This document shows, in pieces, positions 1-11,506 of a stretch of 64,000 nt of DNA; position 1 is the stretch's first letter; each line of letters begins with the position of its first letter. Origin of the DNA: Ditylenchus dipsaci (lineage: Eukaryota > Nematoda > Chromadorea > Rhabditida > Anguinidae). The stretch is taken from assembly GCA_004194705.1 (NCBI GenBank), contig SADC01000364.1, positions 1 through 64,000 on the forward strand, read 5' to 3'. The notes below the pieces were generated by a model. It had not been told where the DNA came from. It worked only from the letters and a program-made list of their open reading frames with translations, and did not search any database. A program made the position numbers and the translations under genes.

Positions 1-1300
1 CCATAGTCTTTGGAATTGTGGCAGTAAGTTTTGATGACACACAAGCAAATAACCATACCTGCGTCTAACTCTCTGGCAGTGAAGAACAAACTTGAGGTAA
101 CACTAAATATACAGACTGTAGTACGGGTTTTTCAGAAATATGAAAAATGTATTTCTTGGAAATATCCAATCTTATTAGGCGCACCCTGTAAATATCTGTT
201 AGCATCACTTTCAATCCTTCTTTAAAATTATCACACCTCTTTTGCCTGAGAAATCAATTGAGGGCAGGAGGAACACACCAATTCTCAGCTAATGAACATG
301 CCTGCCCTTTTGGTTGGATTCGATTTTGGAAGGGGATTAAATGTGATAAATGACTTCTTCTGAGCTCTATTGCCTGGCTCTCCAGCTTTGTTTCTTTTTT
401 GCTGGACCAAAAGAAAGAAAATACAAAGAGCGTGTGCTCTTGTTTGGTTTCTGAAATTGGTATATAGGGATGCGGCTGAATTACTTTCCTTCTGCCAGAC
501 TTTTATTTGGTGCTTATGCAGCCCGTTTCACAACTATTTTTCAGAGGCTAAAAGTGCAAACTATCCCCTTTTTTTTCAATCAATAAAATTACCGGTCAAA
601 TACCGCATTTCATCTAATTGCGCCCCCTCCCTCTAATAACCCTCTTTCTCAACTTTGAGCTGTTGTATGTAGGAGCAGAAAACTGTTTTCTAACAGTTTT
701 TTTTAGCATTTTCTTTGTTCCCGTGAGCTCTATACTAATTCTACTTTTGGATTTTAAATTTCGCCTGAAATTTTCAAACATGACTCTATAAGCGCTAGGT
801 TGATCGAAAAATAAGCGCCCCGGACGGCAAAGATAAATACGGATGTGTTTGGGTTGGCTTCCGCAAAAAAATATGCCTTGGTCCCCTCTGCGGTTTTTTA
901 CACATTTTTACCGTATTCCTCTATTAGTTCCACACTCTCTATTAAACCCACACCCCCAACTTCGAGGACCTGTATCTCAGCCAGAGAAAAAATTTAACAA
1001 AGCTGTTTATTGCGTTTTCTTAACTCCACGAGCTCTACTGATTCCACTTTTCCAGATTTGGTTGAGCACACCAAAATCTCGAGATCTACTCCAAATTTTT
1101 CCGATTTTCGGACGATTGAAAAATAATCCCACATGTGAACTAATCAAGAGAATAGGATGCTTTATTCAGTTTTAGCTTTTTTGTATTCTTATCGCTTTTA
1201 GTTTCAGTATTGTGCTCACCGACAGTATCTGCGATTCCAGTTTCCAAAAAGATATCATTTAGGGCAGAATGTAGGATTAAGGCTCCACCTTCGCGAGAGT
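1..1300. other. No supported gene
   Basis: AT-rich with T runs. A possible plus-strand exon end (AACAAACTTGAG before GTAACA near 96) is too weak to call. Confidence 0.4.
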
Positions 1301-1308
1301 CGAAAAAA

Positions 1309-1573
1309 GTGCTTCGGCGCAGTGGATAGCGTTTGTGTTTTATGGCCCAAAATCGTGCGCAGGTTCGATCCCACGTTAGCACGTATTTATTTACTTGTTT
1401 AACCAAAATAGTGAATCCACTTCTTCGACGCCAGATTCGGAATCAGAGACCTAAATATACCCCTAGAGCTGGTCAAACAAGCCGAAATAAAATAGTTGCA
1501 TCACGTGGGATCGAACCTGCACACTATTTTGGGCTAAAAAACACAAACGACTTATCCACTGCGCCACCGAATC
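1309..1573. repeat. Two inverted tRNA-derived SINE-like units
   Basis: 1309-1382 (plus) has an A box GGCGCAGTGGATAGCG and a B box GGTTCGATCC. 1499-1573 (minus) has TGGCGCAGTGG and GGTTCGATCC. Their acceptor arms do not pair fully, so they look like tRNA-derived repeats, not functional tRNAs. Confidence 0.55.
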
Positions 1574-1820
1574 TATTTTTCTACTTCCGCGAAGGTAAGA
1601 GCCAATTAATAAATAAAAATATCAGCGAATTGTTTCTTGACTTGTTCCCTACTTTCCCCTTTTTGGGCAACTTTTTCAAAGATATTGCACTGAATGACAT
1701 CTTATTCGAAAGTAGAATTACTTTGCTACTTTGTAAATCCTAAAAGTTCGTTCCGTCTAAGTTCCGACATTTATTTCACATCGATTTTTGAAACTTTTGT
1801 CGGTTTTGTTTTTAACAATA

Positions 1821-2244
1821 TACCGTATTTCTTCTAATAAGTGCGCACCCACCCCCCCCCCCACTTTAAGCCTATATCTCAGCTCACAGAAAAATTTCTG
1901 CAAGTTGTTTAGTCAGGGGTGGGAATCGTACTTTTTAAAAGATTTGTACTTTTTTGGACCCCAAATCTTTTTTATTTTCAAAGTTTTAAATGGTTTTTTT
2001 TCGCTTGAAAATGGCAATATAATGCAACTTTTTGACGAAAAATGACCAAATTGTACTTTTTATGGTCAAGCGTACTTTTTCCAAAAATGTTCATTCCCAT
2101 CCCTGTGTTCAATGCATTTTCTTAACTCTCACGAGCTCTACCGATTCCAGTTTTTAGATTTTGGTTGAGCACCCGAAATTTTTCAGATTCTTAGTGGGTT
2201 TGAAAAAAAAGCGCGCCGGCGCGCTTATTAGAGCAAATACGGTA
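1821..2244. repeat. CCGTATTT-family MITE
   Basis: TACCGTATTTCTTCTAATAAG at the left and inverse AGCAAATACGGTA at the right; inner GTGCGCACC and GCGCGCCGGCGCGC. A pogo-like end (CAGTCGACTCTCCCAATAAC) abuts it at 2245. Confidence 0.7.
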
Positions 2245-3810
2245 CAGTCGACTCTCCCAATAACGAACCCCCTAAAAGTTCGTTCCCACCTTGGGTCCGA
2301 CACTTTTTTTAGCCTGATTTTTAAAGTTTTTCCTAGTTCTGTTTTGACAGTCTGGTCCCAAATATCGTAAGGATTCCGATTTTACCGATCGTTTTTCAGA
2401 AATCCAAAATTTTTTCCTCTAAAAAAGCAAAAACTCGATTTAAGGACAGGCTTTTTCAAAAATCCCTTGTGCCGTCGATAGTCGACGTTACCCTATTTTG
2501 TTGCTCAATAAATCCAATTTCGCCCAACTATAGTGCACAAAACGCATAAATAAAAAACTGCAATTTTCATTTGACTAAAGTGCTTTTTTCTGCTGCTATG
2601 ACAAATTTAATTGACTCCTTGGCGTCTTCTCCTAAATTGAACGTCCAATTTGCCGTCCGTTCAATTAATATGCTCTTCACAATGCCGCCAACAAAAAATA
2701 ACTTGCCCTCCTCTGGCCTGTCCTATATATGTATGTGTGAATGTGGGAGGCCAGGAAGCAAGCCAGCAAATTGCTGCTAGAAGTCCTGAGGTGCTAGCCG
2801 GCCACTGGCATGGCCACCACTGCTTATTCATGTATTATTTCAACCACCCTCTCTTTTTTTTTCTTTTTCTCTATAGATTTGTGGTGTGCGCACTCTGTCC
2901 CTACTTCGCCACATTTCTGTTTAATAAATAAAAATTGGGGGTAGGCAGAAATTAGTGAATCCATCTTGCTGAATTGGACTCATTTAGCTGATTCATGCAA
3001 AATTGCAAGAATGGGCTCTGGAATATTGAACAATAGTCAATTACGGATAGCTAAAAAAAGACTCAGGTTCGAATTCGCCCGGTTGCATGTCCACTTTTTT
3101 TTGGTTATGTTTGTGAGTCCAAGCAGTAAAGTTTGGTTTTGTTTTTATGGGTTTAGCTTGGATGCAAACAATTTTTTTGCACTTTTTGTTATCCCTTCAT
3201 ATACTATATTTTTAGGAAAGTGACACAAATACACTCAATCGGGTTGAGCCAACCCCCGCTATAGTGACACCCCAAAAAGTTCCTTCCCACCTAAGGTCCG
3301 ACACTTTTTTACCTCAATTTTTGAAATATTTTGCCGAATCTGATTCGTCAGTCTAATCACAAAAATCGTAGAGATTCTGAATTTACCGGTCTTTTCCATT
3401 AAATGAAAAAAGTTTTGCTGAAAAGATCGCGGGTGCTCGCTAAAGTGACACGCCTTTTTGAAATAGGGGTGTCACTTTAGCGAGTAAGCTACAGTCAAAC
3501 TTACAATTTTTTGTAACATTATGTTTTTGACCTACTTTTTGTCAATGATCACCAGGCAAGTTACTACTCAAATTGTAGCTCATTTCTCTAGGGCTAAAGA
3601 TGCCGAAAAATGCATACTTGCAAGATAAATTAAGCAATGCCCTTAATCAAAAATCCAGCGCCAGTATTGGATAAGCCAGTTTTACAAGGAAACGTTTGGG
3701 AGGGGGGGGGGGGTGTTATTCGCCTTACTTGGGTCAAAAATTCCTTTAAAGATTCTTTTTGCCTGGCTCAAGTGGTCAAAAGTTTTGACTAAAAACATAG
3801 TGGGATACTT
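2245..3810. other. Repeat fragments, no supported gene
   Basis: 2245-2500 looks like one end of a pogo-like element. 3240-3500 has GTGACACC / GGTGTCACTTTAGCGAG inverted units of another. Short frames at 2570-2930 are unsupported. Confidence 0.4.
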
Positions 3811-4088
3811 TGGGCGTAATCATTTTGCCAATGAGATCTTTTTGCCAATGGTGACTTTTTGCCAATGAGATCACGTCGCCAATGGTATGCTTTCGCTAAT
3901 AGCTTCTTTTTTAAGTATTGTTATTCTTTGTCAGGCAAATTACCGCTCATTCAGTAGTCAGTGAGATGAGCTACAGAATCAATACTTGAGAAAAGAAGCT
4001 ATTGGCGAAAGCATACCATTGGCGAACTGATCTCATTGGCGAAAAGTTACCATTGGCAAAAGTTTCATTGGCAAAACGATTACGCCCC
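3811..4088. repeat. Foldback MITE with TTTGCCAATGAGATC repeats
   Basis: GGGCGTAATCATTTTGCCAA on the left and its inverse near 4085; tandem TTGCCAATGAGATC units face each other across a 70-bp centre. Confidence 0.8.
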
Positions 4089-5090
4089 GCGTACTTTTAA
4101 CCCAAGCTTTTCTCTTGTTCCTCCAAGATAAAAAAAATGAGGCGCGAGTCTTTTCGGCAAAAATATTGCCATTTACAAAAGACGGTCGGCGAAATCGGAA
4201 TCGTTGCGATGTTTCCGGTTAGACTGACGAATCAGATGGGGCAAAAGTTTTCGATAATATAGGTAGAAAAATTGTCGAAGCCTAGGTAGGAACGAAATTT
4301 TTGCACCCACACTATATCGAGAGTAGACTGTATCTAGCATTCTGCGATTCTCAACAATTTCCCCACCCACAATCATCTTTTGCCCAAAATAACTCAAGCA
4401 AAAAAAAGTTGGCCAGAAAAAGTTGAGTTATTCCACTTGGTGGAGTCCTACTAGCCTGACCAAATATCTCTTTTGCCCTAGAACACACACACACTCATAA
4501 TTAAATCTGGTGGTGGCTGGAGACAAAAAGCATCTTCCTTCATGCCTCAACTAGCAGTAGTAGCAAATTGAGTTATTAGGTTGCTGATGTTACCGCTACC
4601 TTTGAACACCCTCACTTTCGATTCTTACTAAGAAACCGTATTTTCTCCACTAATTTTGGTCCCTAAAAGTGACAAATGTACCTAATTTAGAAGACATTCA
4701 AAAGTTTTAGAAAAGTGGCAAGCAAAAGAAAAAGAAGAAAGCCGGCCGCGCCAAAGCCGGTTTCAGCAAATGTTAGCTAATTTTGACTTTTTTTAAAAAA
4801 GCTCAAAATTCACTAAAAGAGCTTAAAAACTTTGGGGCTGTTACTCTTCATTTTTTAAGTCAAAATGTCAAAATTAAAGATACGTTAGATTCAGCATGAG
4901 TAGATCTTTCGATCTAGCCTATATATGACCGTTTCGGTAAATTTTCTGCCGGGAAATAACCCTCAGATAATTAGCTAAAAAATCTGACCACGGGCTGAAG
5001 ACTATCCACCCTAGAGATCATTTTAACTACACCGTTTTCGGGTTTCATAGTGTTTTTAATTGAAAGAACATGCTCACGGTGGTCTGGTGG
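4089..5090. other. No supported gene
   Basis: AT-rich, with no splice-compatible coding block seen. Confidence 0.4.
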
Positions 5091-5094
5091 TCCC

Positions 5095-5470
5095 TCGCCA
5101 ATTCAAATTTTTTCTAATCATTGGATTTCTGTACAAATTTTCAGCTTGGTTTCTAACAAAACAAGTCTAGAATTTAATTTTAGGTATGCTTTGTTAGAAA
5201 CCAAGTTTAAAATCCGTTCAGAAATTCAGTGCTTCGGAAAATAATTTGAATTTGCGCAGGACAACCGTTGTCGATGGCCCTTTACAAGGCCATGGCCACG
5301 CATTCTGAATTTTCCCCCGCCAATTCAAAATTTTTCGCGTAATCATTGAACTTTTCAGCTTGATTACTAATAAAACAAAACCAAAAATTATTTTAGGTAT
5401 AGTGTTGTGTTAGAAACCGAGTTAAAAATTTGTACACAAGTTCATTGATTACGCAATTTTTGAACTGGCG
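5095..5470. repeat. Two hairpins of the TTGTTAGAAACCAAG family
   Basis: AATTTTCAGCTTGGTTTCTA and its inverse at 5100-5245; a second copy at 5325-5465. Same hairpin as in 51074-54639 and 61075-61300. Confidence 0.75.
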
Positions 5471-5764
5471 GAGGACAACCGTTGTCGGAGACGGCAATGG
5501 CCCTTTAACGATGTTTTTCAAAAAATCTGAGGCCCTATATGATAATGGGGGGGGGGATTGCCTTGGTCCCCCTGTTGTTCCTCTATATATTTTTAATGTG
5601 TATTATGATATATACAAATATGATACATTCTCGCTTCAGAATATTACTACTACCATCTGTCTAAACCACCACAAGCCATATTTTGTGCCAGTCTTATAGC
5701 TCTATTTTACTTGTGCCACTGAATTTAAATTGAAGACTAGCTGAAGTCGCACACTTATTTCCAG

Positions 5765-6014
5765 CTACTACTATGATTGGTGCCCTGAGTAGTGAAAAAA
5801 AGCTGAGTTCAGAAAAGAGGCACAGTGTTAATCCCAAGGTAGGCATGGCCAGGTTTTGGAAATTATTTTTTCTTCGGGTTATCTCATTTATATTTTGTAG
5901 GTGAGCAGTGTCAGCGCAACCTGCGAGCCACACACAGCCCCTCCAGCCTCAGCCATAGCAGCATCTCCAAATGCAGCCAAAATGTCATTGGCTGGAAGGC
6001 TTAGCCATCATTAA
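5765..6014 (+). CDS. Two candidate exons, C-terminal end of an unknown protein
   Basis: Exon 5765-5838 lies between TTATTTCCAG and GTAGGC and reads MIGALSSEKKLSSEKRHSVN. Exon 5901-6014 follows TTTTGTAG in the same phase and is Ala/Ser/Pro-rich (ASAIAASPNAAKMSLAGRLS), ending HH and stop. The matching splice phases are the only support. They may belong to the same gene as the membrane-protein exons at 6277-6968 if the stop is an error, or to a gene ending here. Confidence 0.3.
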
Positions 6015-6240
6015 CACCTCCCAGACTAGATGTTGGCAAGAGACAAAATGTTTTTTCACCATTTGGCCAGGTAGACAGTTTTAGAATTTAAAAAAAAACT
6101 TTCTTGGATCCGCGCCGTGGACCTGAGTGCGGATACACTGACTTTATCACAAATTTTTTGGCATAAAAAGTGTTACGTCAAAAGTTGATTTTCTACCAGA
6201 AAAATATGTCAGACCTAGACGGGGTCAAACTTGAGCCAAA

Positions 6241-6968
6241 ATGTTTATCTTCAAATTAGAACCTAGATTATTACAGTTATTCCTATGCATAATCGGCACC
6301 CTACTAAGTATCAGTGTGTCCGTGTGGCTTGCCTTTTTCAGCACCGACCTGAGATGGCGCAGGGCTGTGTTCGCCACTGCAGCTGCTATATGTTCTGTTA
6401 TGTTCATGTTGCTGGCCTTCGCTACTTACAGGAGAAATTCCAGGTGGGTTGCCTTTGACTAATAGGTCACACAAAATAGCCTCCCATGTGCCGACGCCGA
6501 AAAAATCCTTGCTCCGCCCTGCTGTTTTTGTGTCCTTTCGGCCACATTTTGCCAACCTGTGTTGGCATGAACACTTATGCCATAGGCCATAGACATATGC
6601 CATAGCCACCTTCCAGTAAAACAAAAATTTTAGACACCTCCCCACACCTAGTCGAGCTCGGGCCAAGTATATTAAGGCACAGACGCTCAACAGCTGGAGG
6701 ATCAGCGCGCAGAAGCACCAAGACAGAGGAGGAGTGCATATTGCCACCGTCCAGGAATGGTGGCAGTCAAGACCACATAAACAGGCCCCCTATCATTATG
6801 CAACACACCACCACCTACTAAAGCCTTTCTGTCAGCCCCCACACAACCTAAGAGGGGAAGTTCGGCGTGAAAATAACAACATTCATTTTTTTAATAAAAA
6901 ACAATTCAATTTTGCTCTAAATAATTTTTTGCTATCAATTGAAAATTTGTGCCATTTATACCAATAAA
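6241..6968 (+). CDS. Putative two-helix membrane protein, last two exons
   Basis: Not recognised by family. Exon 6277-6443 (after TTACAG, donor GTGGGT) encodes two hydrophobic segments, FLCIIGTLLSISVSVWLAFF and AVFATAAAICSVMFMLLAFA, joined by a short basic loop (RWRR) and ending TYRRNS. Exon 6634-6968, after AAAATTTTAG, continues the same frame through a basic tail (SRARAKYIKAQTLNSW, HIATVQEWWQSRPHKQ). A second frame of this exon gives an alternative tail ending PPIIMQHTTTY and stop, so a 1-bp error could change the C-terminus. AATAAA occurs at 6893 and 6963. The first ATG of the frame is at 6241, but upstream exons are likely. Confidence 0.45.
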
Positions 6969-7187
6969 CTACTTATTTTGGTGTAAATCATGAAAATATG
7001 GAAGGCACTCATTAGGAATCAAAGATGGTTCGTGGCGCTCTTTGCTATTTTTTGGAACCATTTTTAGCATTAAAACTTTTGTTCCGAGACATCGTTGCAT
7101 ACAGAATTTACTCGGGAATCTGAATCACAAAGCAGTTTTTTTAAATCAGTCACTGAGATATGACTACAGTCGACGCTCTATATACCG

Positions 7188-8010
7188 TATTCTCTCTAAT
7201 AGAGCGGCACGTCCTAGAATAGTGGGCACATTTCTAAAATTTGGACGGCGTCCTGTCCCCGTCTTTTGAATTTTCCGCCGGCCGTCCCATTTTTTAAATT
7301 TTTCCGCCCGTCCTGCCGGCCGTTCGGAATCACGCCGCCGGCTAATTTGCAGCCGAGTAACATAAAATGTTTTGTTTGAATAATAAAACGGTAGCATACA
7401 ATAATGGGTGTTCACACTTCGTTATTATTAGATGTTTTTTCGTCATAACTCATAATTAACGAGCTTTCAATGAGGCTTCTAGAATGCTCAGCCTTCTACC
7501 CTAGCGTGCATTGTAAGAATGGAGAATAGTCCCTCACCTGCTCCAGATAAAGCGAGAATTATGAGTATGTCGGGCGCAAGTGTTTTAAGAAAACTCTCTT
7601 TAGTGCTTTTTTCGCCGTTATTAATTAATTTTTTTTCGTTGTATAAAACCAACAGAAGGGTCTAATAATTTCGCACTTATGTAGTAGAAGTTGCTGTTTG
7701 TCGCGATCTCCAGAAGTTATGACGTCGATATAATGCTTCTCCGTGCAGATTTTCAGTCATTGTTTTAAAAATTTGAAAATGTATTCAGGCAATGTTGCAT
7801 AAAATATGAGATACTTGCAGTAATAGATAAAAGTGCATAATTCCTGGCAGCAAAAAAGATTTTGTTGGCTTTTTTTTTGAGGATGGCTTGAATAATTTCG
7901 TCCTGCGCCGTCCCGTCTGGATCGCCCTCTGCCGGCCGTCCGACCGCCCACTTTTCAAGACGCCATCCACGACGGGACAGGGACGGGCTCAGCGTACGAG
8001 CGCCCACTAT
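7188..8010. repeat. Element with GC-rich GGACGGCGTCC-type inverted ends
   Basis: GC-rich ends (CGTCCTGTCCCCGTC, GCCGGCCGTCC) at 7235-7330 are inverted at 7895-7990, with TAGTGGGC tips at 7219 and 8006. No clean TSD. The interior 7340-7890 is AT-rich without a gene. Confidence 0.55.
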
Positions 8011-8176
8011 GCCCCTACGGGGGTTGTAAAATAGACTATTAGACAGGCACCCCCCTCCATAAGCAAAATACAGGTATTTTAGGACTATGGAAGGCGTTTT
8101 TATCGTGTCTTGTATTCTGCCTAACGTGTTCTAAATGCTGCATTCAGAGGATGACATGATTCCATGATGCAAGTAA

Positions 8177-9831
8177 GGGACACGGACAATTCGCCTCCAG
8201 GACAATTCGCCTCCAGGACAATTCGCCTTCGGGCCGATTCGCTCCCGGGACAATTCGCCTCCAGGACAATACGCCTCCAGGACAATTCGCCTCCGGACAA
8301 TTCGCTCCCGACAATTCGCCTCCTATTACATTTTTATCTCCTGTTTCAGTCTGTCCATTCACTCCATTGAACAATAAGCTTATCCTTAGTTTGTATTTTT
8401 TGCAGAAAGGGTAATATTGTAGTTGTTATGCATTATTTTTTATAACATTTTGTCAATTTATCACCTAATCGCCCTATATTTCCTCATGTTGTTGTCCACC
8501 TGGTTTTTTTAGGTGGTCCACTTGAATCATGGAGTCTCTAGCTAGTCAAAAAAATTCAGCCACTAAAACTACTCAAATTTCAGATATGTTCATTAAGACT
8601 GCTAGATACATAAAATATCTCATATTTAGTGTTTTTAGTCTATAAACTGCAAACTGACAAAGTGGACGCTCATATGAACCAAGTGGATATCCACGTGTGT
8701 GGTTGGTGTTGCATCTCTTTTAAATTGAATTTTACCACTATTCACCGAACCTGTATAAAATGGACAATTGCTCCCTGTTCATAAAGGAATTTTACCCTGC
8801 TCAGATAATAGAGACAACAATTATTTGACTTCAAAATTTATCAGTCTATAACAACTTTAAGCTGCCTTTCTTTTGATCCAAGTGGACGACCACATGGTTT
8901 AATTAGTGCATGGATTGTCCAGTAGAATTAAAGTTGGATCATAATTTTAAAAGTTCTTTTACAGACGAAAATATTACTATCCGGGTACCACTACACTACC
9001 TGAGTACAACAAAAATCAAGTGGTCGTCAATTTGGTGCAAATTTTTTTTACGTTTTCATATTCCAAACTTGTTTCTCTGGACCAATTTGGGCATGCAGAA
9101 TGGTTCGTTAATAGTAAAAGAAGGTTGTTATGGTATTTTAATTATTGGGAAATAGAATTTGCCAAAACTAGAAAATTACTTACGAAAGGCATTTCACTAC
9201 TATCAAACCCATCTTCAGCATTCCCTGAGTTAGTCCAGAAAATAGGTTTGGAACCCAAAAAAGTATAAACAAAAAGCTCCAAGTGGACGACCACTTGGTT
9301 TGTCGGTTCAGACTACAGAATTTTTCAAAATGTACGCAATTTTGAAAAAGTCTGGACCATTTTGTGTTGGACCAATTCGGTATGAATCAGTTTGGTGGGA
9401 TCGATTTGCTTAACGCCCGTAAATAAATATACACCTCGACGAGGGATACCTACCTCTAATTGTGGGGTCGGTTTCAGTGAACTCAAAATTTTGATATTAT
9501 CAAACCTGATTCACCACATGATTTTACATTTGATAGCATGGTTGGTTTTCGATCTATTTATTTTTTTCAAATTTTCAGGCCATACATACACCTGACCAGA
9601 AGGTACCTACCCGGGGTTTTGGGTTCGGATGGGTGAAATTGCGGTTTTGGTCCTATCAAACAGGATTTACACACACAATTTCACGTCGAAAATAAGGGTC
9701 TGAATGTGGTATAATGACTGTGACTTTTTCAAAGATTACTTCTATTACTTTTTTTGTACCGGAGGCGAATTGTCCCGGAGGCGAATTGTCCTGGAGGCGA
9801 ATTGTCCCGGGAGGCGAATTGTCGCGGACCC
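8177..9831. mobile_element. MULE-type non-autonomous element with ACAATTCGCCTCC repeats
   Basis: TSD TGCAAGTAA at 8168-8176 and 9832-9840. Tips GGGACACGGACAATTCGCC and the inverse of GGGTCCGCGACAATTCGCC; several tandem GACAATTCGCCTCCAG units at 8186-8325 and inverted at 9762-9823. The interior has AAGTGGACGACCAC-type repeats at 8690, 8880 and 9280 and no recognisable transposase. Confidence 0.88.
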
Positions 9832-9840
9832 TGCAAGTAA

Positions 9841-11506
9841 ACAAAGAAATAACAAAAAATCAACCTGACAGCTGCTCCAATGACCGTCTACTTGCCGTGA
9901 ATCGTTGACGCCAAGAGTTTATTGCCCACTCTTTCAAAGTTTTTTAGGAAATATGGCGGCAAAAATGCTCAGATTGATAATTAAAGACAATTAGATTCGC
10001 CGTTGAAAAAGCATAAACGGTGCTGACTGGTCATTTTAAAGAGAAAAATAATTTTATACTTATTTTACATCTTACATTACTTCACATCCTCATTTTATTA
10101 CCCTTTTATCTTTAAGTGGGGCAGGATATTCAACAAGTACCATAATTTCGATGCTAATAGTGATGCCTCAATTAATCATTGATCAATTGTCCGAATTAAT
10201 AACAAGTGAATGGCCGTATAAATCTATAAAATTTTGGCCAAAAAGCCGGTAGTTTTTTTTTTATCAAAGTACAGAAAAGCGACACGAACTGTCTTTTTAA
10301 ACGTCGAACACAACTATTTCTTGAATAGAATAGGCCAGTTCGGCACGCTTTTTTGAATGACTGCCATTGGATTGGATACAAATTGTGATTGTATACACTT
10401 TTTTCAAATTGTGCCTTTTGGTGCTCAGTCTGGGGCACACGTTGAGCCCGTCCTAACCCTTGCCTGAGCCTTAAGCCTAAGTTGAAAAAAAAGTTTAAAA
10501 AAACATGCAAAAAACGAAGTTTCAAAACGCGCGAATTCGAAAAAAGTGTATTTAATCACAAATTGCATCCAGCTGCGATTTTACCTTTTTAAATAACCGG
10601 TTGCCAGAAAACATGCCGCTAAAAATATTTTTCTTACTTTTTTGTAGTTAGAAGAAGATTTTTGAGCCGTCCTAACATATGCTAGCCTACCCTGCCCCTA
10701 AGCCTAAGCTAAAAGAACAGGCCGTACACCGGCAAATAGTGTAAATCGAGAATGGCCCTAACTTTGAAATTCTAGTCAAAAAAACGAGGGGGGGGGATTA
10801 TTGGAGCATATGAGGTAACAAAGTGCTGCTGATATGTCTAGGTCCTTTGAAAAGTTAGGGAGACCGGGCCACTACGAAGTCACCAAAAAACCGTGATGCG
10901 AGTACCAGGGTTTTAGCCTACTAGTGAGTTTCCGGTGTATCATAAATTCTTCGAGTATCCAACTTTATGGGGTGATTCCTTGCATATTATAACTATGGTG
11001 ATAAGTACTTTGAAAAGTTCTTCACGGCTTTTCAAAATCGGAAATTTGCCGCAAATGGTCGGAATTTTGCCGCAAATTTTTGTTTCGCCCTTTTCTGTTA
11101 CTTTTCTTAACTTTGATCAAAGCAATAACACTATGTGTTAGCTCTGTGATTCTAGTTCGTGACGTGGTGTCGTTGGTGCACCATACCTAAAATTACGAAA
11201 AGATAAATGAATCAAATGAAAAAGTAATTTGGTTCATATTTTGACATTTTTGTTCTACATTTGCAAAGACCTTTCACTCAACAATTTAGTTAAAAATCAG
11301 TCTTCCATTCCGTCTCAAAGAAATGGTGACTAGTCCTAACACCACAACATTTTTCGGTACACAACAGTAATAAAAGCATTGGAATTATTTTGCGAAGATG
11401 AAATATTGGCAAGTGATTCAATTATCCACCTGGCACTCCAAACGTTTGAAAAGACGTTGGGTGATGGCCATATGGCGGCCATTGACAAACTCTAGAAAAG
11501 ACCTAC
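9841..11506. other. Downstream of the last recognised kinesin exon, no supported gene
   Basis: Apart from the dispersed repeats at 10430-10740, I see nothing. No WD40-type exons are recognisable on the minus strand. Confidence 0.4.
10430..10740. repeat. Dispersed CCTAAGCC/GTCCTAACATATG repeat fragments
   Basis: GAGCCGTCCTAACATATGCT and CCCTAAGCCTAAGCT recur in either orientation at 14728-14830, 40065-40130, 59217-59330 and 62195-62245. No coding potential. Confidence 0.6.

Noticed and set aside
1309..1382. Functional tRNA gene
   Set aside because: A and B boxes are good, but the arms do not pair over their full length and an inverted relative lies 120 bp away, so a tRNA-derived repeat fits better.
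2571..2931. Short plus-strand frames with Cys and Pro
   Set aside because: No conserved domain, and the splice signals are weak; likely chance.
6304..6747. 147-codon minus-strand frame
   Set aside because: Antisense to the better-supported plus-strand membrane-protein exons with matching splice phases.
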